Positions 58,336 through 64,000 of a DNA stretch of 64,000 bases are shown here, piece by piece (position 1 is the first letter of the stretch; the number at the start of each line of letters is the position of its first letter). Position numbers and translations under genes: made by a program. A model generated the notes under the pieces. The model was not told the origin of the DNA. It did no database searches and saw only the letters and a list, made by a program, of their open reading frames with translations. This DNA comes from Desmodesmus armatus (Eukaryota; Chlorophyta; Chlorophyceae; Sphaeropleales; Scenedesmaceae): NCBI GenBank assembly GCA_007449985.2, contig VIIQ02000051.1:471460-535459 (forward strand), in the 5' to 3' direction.

Positions 58336-61300
58336 ATGGTGCCCGCACGTGGGGGCAGAGGTGTGCTGCTGTGCCTCTTGACATTCCTGCTCATGGGGCC
58401 CAGCACGCGTGGAGCCACCTTACCAGAGGACCTGGGCAACAAAACGATGCTGGAGCAGCTGCTGGCACGTAAAGCGTTCCTAGTAGAGCACATGAAGAGT
58501 GATGAATGGAAACGGTGAGGACCATGTGCTCAGGGGGCCTGTTGTCACCAGCTGCCTAGCCTGCGATATGTCACCAACGAAGCAAGATGCTCGAATGCGG
58601 CCAGCAACCATGCACGTTGGGCTGCAGCAGGCATGCAGCCTGCTGACTCACAGCTGTCCACAAGCATCAGCAGCACACCTCAGCACAGCTTTTCCTAATG
58701 CCTGCTGATGTCAGATTGGCAGCATAGATTGGCCACAGCGCTTGGTGAACAGCAGGCTGAGCCATGACTTGCCTTACTATGTCAAGCTGTAGCTGCTAGC
58801 AGACTGCACACTGTGATCAGCACGGTGGGGAGGCGCCTCAGCACACGTACAGATTCTGTCCTGCAGGCTGTGGCTGCCTTGCACAGCCCAGCTCTTCATC
58901 CTGCAGATGCTTGCGCAGTTCAGCCTGCATAGGGACAGCCGGCATGTTTTTTTCTGCTGCAAGTCGGGTGACGCCACCACGCCTGCATGGGCGCTTGTTG
59001 GTTGCGCCAGCACCCCTAGCTTGCACCAGGCCCTGGTCAAGAGCTCTCACAAGGGTGTCGCTGCATGCAAGCAGTGCCCATGCACGCTGGTTCTTGGCTG
59101 CGCCCACAGCCTCTCACAACAGTAGACCCACATAAGCATTGTCAGCACCCTAGGGGGCTTCACGTACACCCCCACACATCAGCACACTTCACATAGATAG
59201 ATATGACCACAAGTGCTGCTGGCCGATATCGTGCTGGTGAGCTGCGTACCCAGTCTTTGATGCAGAGCAGCACACACCGACAACGAGGTCAACATGCGTT
59301 CCCTGACATCGCCACGCCTTGCACACCTGCCTGCTCCCATGCTGTTGTGCTGCCCACCCCCCAACCACCAGGCATGTGCAGCAGCAGCTGGATGCGCGCA
59401 GCGGTCCCGTCAACCAGCAAGGCGTGCTGATCGTTGCCGGTGGCCGTGACATGTTCGCCAATGCAGCCATCAGCCTCACAGTCCTGCGCAACCACATCCG
59501 CAGCAGCATTCCTGTGGAGATCGTGCACTTTGGGCCCTCGGAGCTTCCTGCACCAGAGCTGCTTGCATACATCAACTCTTTCAATGGCAGTGCGCAGGCC
59601 AACAGCACGGTCGACGCCCAAAGCAGCAGCAGCAGCAATAGCAGCAGTGTGCAGGGCGTGCTGGGGCCCGTGTTTGTGACAGACGCATTGGAAGCAGCGC
59701 CTCCAGAAAAGGCTGCACCATTCCACAGGAAGCTGCCAGACGGAATCAAGAGCTTTCCCGCCAAAGTGTATGCGCTGACGCATGTCACGCGCTTCAGGAA
59801 GGTGAGGATAGCTTCCTGCATACGTAACATGCAGACCATGCTGCTTGCATGGCTTGCGGACTGTGCTGACATTGGCATGCGATACTGCAGGCCTGCAGGA
59901 CAGGAAATCCTGTTGATCTAGTGCACTTCACCATTGTCAGGTGCACCAGACAAAAAAGCTGGCCCTGCAGTGACCCATTGTTGCGATGTTGTTGGGCCAC
60001 TGTTCTGTGGTGAAGGGCGGGAACCAGCTGTCCAGCCCTGCCCGGTTGTTTGCACGCCAGGCACCCCTCCCATGGGCTGCTGATCGTGCCAAACTGTATG
60101 CGCAACACTTCACGTGGCCTCAGGGTGTGACACATATGACGAGCCAACTTCCATGTGGTGATGTGTGGTGCTTTGTGTCGAACCCCTCTTTGCAGGTGCT
60201 GCTACTTGATGCTGACTCCATGCCTTTGGTGGAGCCGGAGCTGCTGTTCAAGGTCCCACTCTTCCAGTGCGTGCCCTGCTGTCCTGCTTGATCTGCCCCC
60301 AGGCTATGAGCTGACACATCCCAGAGATTACTGCTGGCTATCGCGGCCTTGCTTGCTGTTGCTTGACACTTCCAGAGCTGGTTGCTGTGTTCATACGCCG
60401 CATGAGTCGGAACCAGTGTATGCTTGACCTGGCAGTCCTCCTGGTGTCACGCTGCCAAGGGGGGTTACGGAGTCCCTGCCAAGTCTTGTGTGTCTTTGTC
60501 CACGGTTTCTCCACAGCCTGCAAGCACGCCGCGCTGGGGCTGCAGGGGAACTAACTAACCCAGCACCTGTCATTTGTGCCTACTTCTCTGCTGCTGCTGC
60601 TGACGTCCACTTGCTCCACAGGCGCACCGGGTCCATGTTTTGGCCGGACCTGTGGTACAATGCATGGGTGAACGACACCATCTATACCCTTGTTGGGGAC
60701 ATGAAGGAGGCCCCCTGGGTGAACAACAAGCACCACCGGCTGGTGGACAGCGGCCAGATGCTCTTTGACAGGGCCCTGCATGCAGAGGTGCGCCTGCACC
60801 CTGGGTCGGGGGCTTGTTGGCGTGTGTGAAGGAGGGGGGGTCACAAGGGGGAAGCACATGGGGTTGCGCATCACAGGGGAGGGATTACAATGGGGAGGAG
60901 GGCATCATGGGGGACGGGGTATTCATGAGGGGAGGGGGGGGTCAGCGTACTACAGGATGACCCTGCTGTGGCTGCTGTGTCATTCCTTACCAAGGCGTTC
61001 TGTGTTGCAGCCCCACCTTGCAGGTGATGAAGTACCTGTAGCTGCCGGATTTGTCATGCGAGTTGGTGTACCAAGCATTTTGCACTAGACATGTTCCTGC
61101 AGTGGGCTGACCACAAGGGGGTGGTACCACAGGATGACCCTCTGTTCCTGCTGTGATCTCCCTCACCAAGGCGGTCTTTGCTGATGATGCATCCTGCAGG
61201 TGCTGGAGTACCTGTGGCTGCTGAACTCGCACCATGAATGGGTGTACAAGCACATGCACGGGGACAAGGACACCTTTCTGCTGGCCTTCAGTATGGCTGG

Positions 61301-64000
61301 CAGGCGAGAGATGTTCACACAGGTGCGCGCCACCAAAAGTCAAGTTCGAAGGCAGCAAGTTAGTGTTGGGGCCTGGGGGGATGTTACTGTGAGTGGGTGC
61401 TATCAATAACTCTGTGCGGGGCAGGGGTACCAGCATCAGCTGTACTGTTCAGCAACGATGTAAACTGTACCTAAGGCTTCACAGAGGGGCAGAACCACAC
61501 CCAGCTGCCCAGGGCACAGTTTTGGACGGTCGTGGCATCCTGGCCCACAGGAGAGAAGTGGAGTCAGGGCAGGATGGCGCCCAAAACAGGTCTCTGCAAA
61601 CAGCTCTGTGTATGTTAGGGCAGGCAGCATGAGAACCAGCGGTGGCATTGGCGGGCGTAAAGATTATGAGGTGTTTCTGCCCAACAGCAGGTGGCCTTGT
61701 TGTCTTACAGGCAGGCTGCTTGTAGTGACTAGGGCGAGGGGCACTAAGCCCAAACCAGCTCGAACACCACCAATTCAACTGGCAGTAAGGGTTGGGGGAA
61801 GCGATGGTGGTAATGAGTGCAAGGGTTTCTGTGCTAAGCAGTAGGGAGAGCTGCTGTCTTAGCAGTACAGTGCAACACCGCAAGCTTACATGGTCCCCCT
61901 GGTGTGTTGCACAGGTGCCCTGCTTCACTCGGGATGCCATGCGGGACATCAATGGGCACAAACACCGGTTCCACCACTTGGGCATGGTCCAAAGCATACC
62001 CCCAGCAACGCTGGGCGCAGCGCTGAGAGCCCACCAACCACAGCCCAGCAGCACAGCAGCTGCCAGCGGTGCAAGCAGCAATGAACCAGGACGGCAGCTC
62101 GCAGGCAGCAGCAACGGCGATGCTGGCAGCAGCAGCTGGGCGAACGCCATTGCGGACAGCATGGGCATCAGCAGCAGCAAGAGCAGCCATGTGAGGGCCC
62201 TGGCACAAGCAACAGTGCCGCAACCTGCAGCAGCAGGCGCACAGCAAGCCGCAGGTGTGGATGCGGGTGCAGGTGTGGGCATAGCAGTAGGGCCATCCGG
62301 AGGCACAGCAGCAGACGCGGCATCGTCTGAACAGTCCGAGATGCTGCGCCTGCTGTCTCTCCCTGTGGGGCACAAGACCCAGCCCAGCAGCAGCAGTCAT
62401 GGCGGGCAGCACTGGCACTACCAGCATCCCGGCATGCAACATCCCCAGCAGCAGCAGCAGCAGGTGAATGTGGTCGCCAATGAAGCAGGTTCTCGGCAAC
62501 ACATAACAGAAGCTGCAGTCCCACTCGGTAGCGGGTCAGTGACTGTGCCAACAGCAGCGATCGCGGCGACAGCTGCAGCAGCGGCGTCTGCAGCATTGCG
62601 GCTGCTGTCCCTGCCCCTCTCGCACCAAAGCCAGCCCAGCAGCAGCAGCAGGGCGCAGGGCAGTGGCAGTATCGAAGCCACAGCCACATGGAGTCTGGTG
62701 AGAGGCCTCATGAGTACCCAACAGCCTGGCATACCCTTGACAGCTCCTCACCAGCAGCAGCCGCAGCAGCCGGCGGTTGAGGCTGCTGCATGCTACAAAA
62801 GAGGACCCTGCATCAGACAGCCTGACGCTCAGCAGCAGCCGGCGGCTCAGACTGCTGCATGCAGGGAAAGAGGAGGCCCTGCATCAAAGAGCGCGCCGCT
62901 CAGCAGCAGCAGCAGCAGCTGGCGACGGAAGCTCCTACAGTCGGGCGACGGTGACGATGACAATCCTGCACACACTCAGGGAGACACAGGCATGGAGGCA
63001 GACACGGATGGAGACGTCGACAGCAGCGGCGGTGCCCCAGCAGGAGCCGGAGCAGGAGTATCAGCAGCAGAGGGCGATGGGCAGCTAGGGGACGACCTGG
63101 GCCGGCCGGTAGTGGCAGCCGCTGCGGCAGCAGGGAGCTGGGGCACGCTGCCGGGCACTGGTGCGGCTGCAGACCCCTCGGCTGAGCTGCTGGTGGGGCC
63201 CAAGGGTCCCCCACGGCGCCCGGAGCTGAGGCATGTGGGTGTGCCGGTGTTCTTCCACCGGACGAGCTTCAACAGCAAGTTTTTCCCGGACTGTTTGAAC
63301 GCTGACAAGATCAAGACGGGGTACTGTGAGGTGAGTGCGGTGTATGCGTTGTGCGCAGCAGAGGTGTGTGGGGTTGGATGTAAGGCGAGTGTGGCACATG
63401 CATTGTGCGCAGCAGGGTGTGTGAAGGCGTTGGGTAATGCGAGTGCTGCACATTCATTCTGCGCAGCAGAGGTGTGTGAGGTGATGTACGGCGAGTGCGA
63501 CACATGCATTGTGTGCAGCAGGGTGTGAAAAGGTGTGGGTGTGTTGCTGGGAGGGGAAGATGTGTAGGAGTGTGGAGTGGGAGTTGAGTGGCTGCTTGTT
63601 GGTCATGCGCGCGTCGGCAGCGACACAGAGCTCATGAATGCAGGGGAAGACAGACATGGTATGTCCATCTGCTACTTTTCTGTTGCCTTGTTGGTTGCTG
63701 TTTCGGCTATGAACGGCCTTTGTTGTTCCTGAACAAGCAGACAACCAGCCCCACCCTGTTTGTGACGCTGTGTTCTGGGCACCCCTTCATCCAGGTTGAG
63801 TGGGTGTCTGTGCCCCTGTCCAGCCACCAAGCTGGTCATTCTTGAAGCCCAACATGTTTGCCTGGGATGACAAGCACATCAACACGACCTTCTACACACA
63901 GCACTGCGGCAGGAACGCATCTCACAGGTAAGTCATACGGTCTGTGATGGTGGTGCAGCTTGCATGTGTTGAACAGCGGGGGACGGGGTGGGGGGGGGGG
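58336..64000 (+). CDS. GT71-type alpha-mannosyltransferase (Mannosyl_trans3 / MNN family), 3'-partial
   Basis: Seven exons seen: 58336-58514, 59372-59801, 60196-60266, 60622-60787, 61200-61322, 61915-63330, 63824-63927; all phases agree, the last donor (GTAAGT) at 63928 shows the gene continues beyond the window. A Leu-rich segment after ATG 58336 (VLLCLLTFLLMGP) is a signal anchor for a type II Golgi protein. Motifs of the MNN1/MNN2 family follow in order: GVLIVAGGRDMFANA, IPVEIVHFGPSELP, SFPAKVYALTHVTRF, VLLLDADSMPLVEPELLF (DxD metal/sugar-nucleotide site), GSMFWPDLWYN, RLVDSGQMLFDR, GDKDTFLLAF, HHLGMVQ. Exon 6 then carries about 400 residues of Ser/Gln/Ala/Gly low complexity before VGVPVFFHRTSFNSKFF resumes the domain. 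It probably elongates N-glycans or cell-wall glycoproteins. Acceptor and substrate are inferred from family only. Confidence 0.84.
61010..61260 (+). repeat. tandem copy of GT71 exon 5 start with flanking intron
   Basis: CTTGCAG followed by GTGATGAAGTACCTGTAGCT at about 61017-61042 mirrors the true exon CCTGCAG then GTGCTGGAGTACCTGTGGCT at 61193-61219. Upstream intron words (GATGACCCT...CCTGCTGTG, CACCAAGGCG) are also doubled, with a ~175-bp period. The copy has an in-frame TAG. Confidence 0.82.
63331..63535 (+). repeat. ~60-bp tandem repeat after GT71 exon 6
   Basis: About four imperfect units of GCGAGTGNGGCACATGCATT, GTGCGCAGCAGGGTGTGTGA directly downstream of the exon 6 donor (GTGAGTGCGG), the donor being the first unit's start. 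The stretch stays open in the exon's frame until a TGA near 63526. Confidence 0.88.

Overview
This window is nuclear DNA of a eukaryote, most likely a chlorophycean green alga. Evidence: multi-exon genes with GT-AG introns and frequent CTGCAG acceptors, moderately high GC, pervasive CAG/CTG tracts coding for Gln/Ser/Ala runs, an octotricopeptide-type (OPR) organelle RNA-binding protein, plant/algal orthologues (NOM1, RAD21, NDUFA8), and a TGTAA poly(A)-type signal after one gene. The style fits Sphaeropleales or Chlamydomonadales; I cannot fix the genus. No prokaryotic operon or CRISPR array is present. Splice sites were assigned by eye; reading phase agrees across nearly every junction, which is the main support for the models.

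Layout: 1-2.2 kb CTG-rich DNA with a doubtful minus-strand gene; 2.2-5.7 kb (+) OPR-like protein; 6.7-9.06 kb (-) YchJ/UPF0225 SEC-C protein; 9.6-10.3 kb (+) lysine-rich protein with a frame jump; 11.2-11.45 kb G-tracts beside a tRNA-Gly(GCC) (-); 12.8-15.2 kb (+) 3-hydroxyisobutyrate dehydrogenase without its NAD-binding exons; 17.8-24.0 kb (-) class-3 lipase with a hydrophobic insertion; 24.7-24.85 kb Ty3/gypsy reverse transcriptase relic; 26.2-34.8 kb (-) cohesin kleisin RAD21/SCC1; 36.6-46.1 kb (-) nucleolar MIF4G/MA3 protein NOM1/SGD1; 46.6-47.9 kb (+) complex I subunit NDUFA8, head-to-head with NOM1; 48-53 kb mostly non-coding, with satellite repeats and one orphan exon; 53.4-57.1 kb (+) EF-hand membrane protein; 58.3-64 kb (+) GT71-type mannosyltransferase running off the end.

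The genes are unrelated housekeeping functions (chromosome cohesion, ribosome biogenesis, respiration, valine catabolism, lipid hydrolysis, glycosylation, organelle RNA metabolism), not a cluster. The most striking feature is structural. Exons of at least four genes (HIBADH, RAD21, NOM1, GT71) have decayed, tandem, partial copies in the adjoining introns or 3' flank, often carrying the splice site and some flanking intron. RAD21 has such arrays at six or more exons. Several genes also need one inserted base to restore frame; in RAD21 a neighbouring duplicate shows the missing base. This suggests uncorrected assembly indels or early gene decay.
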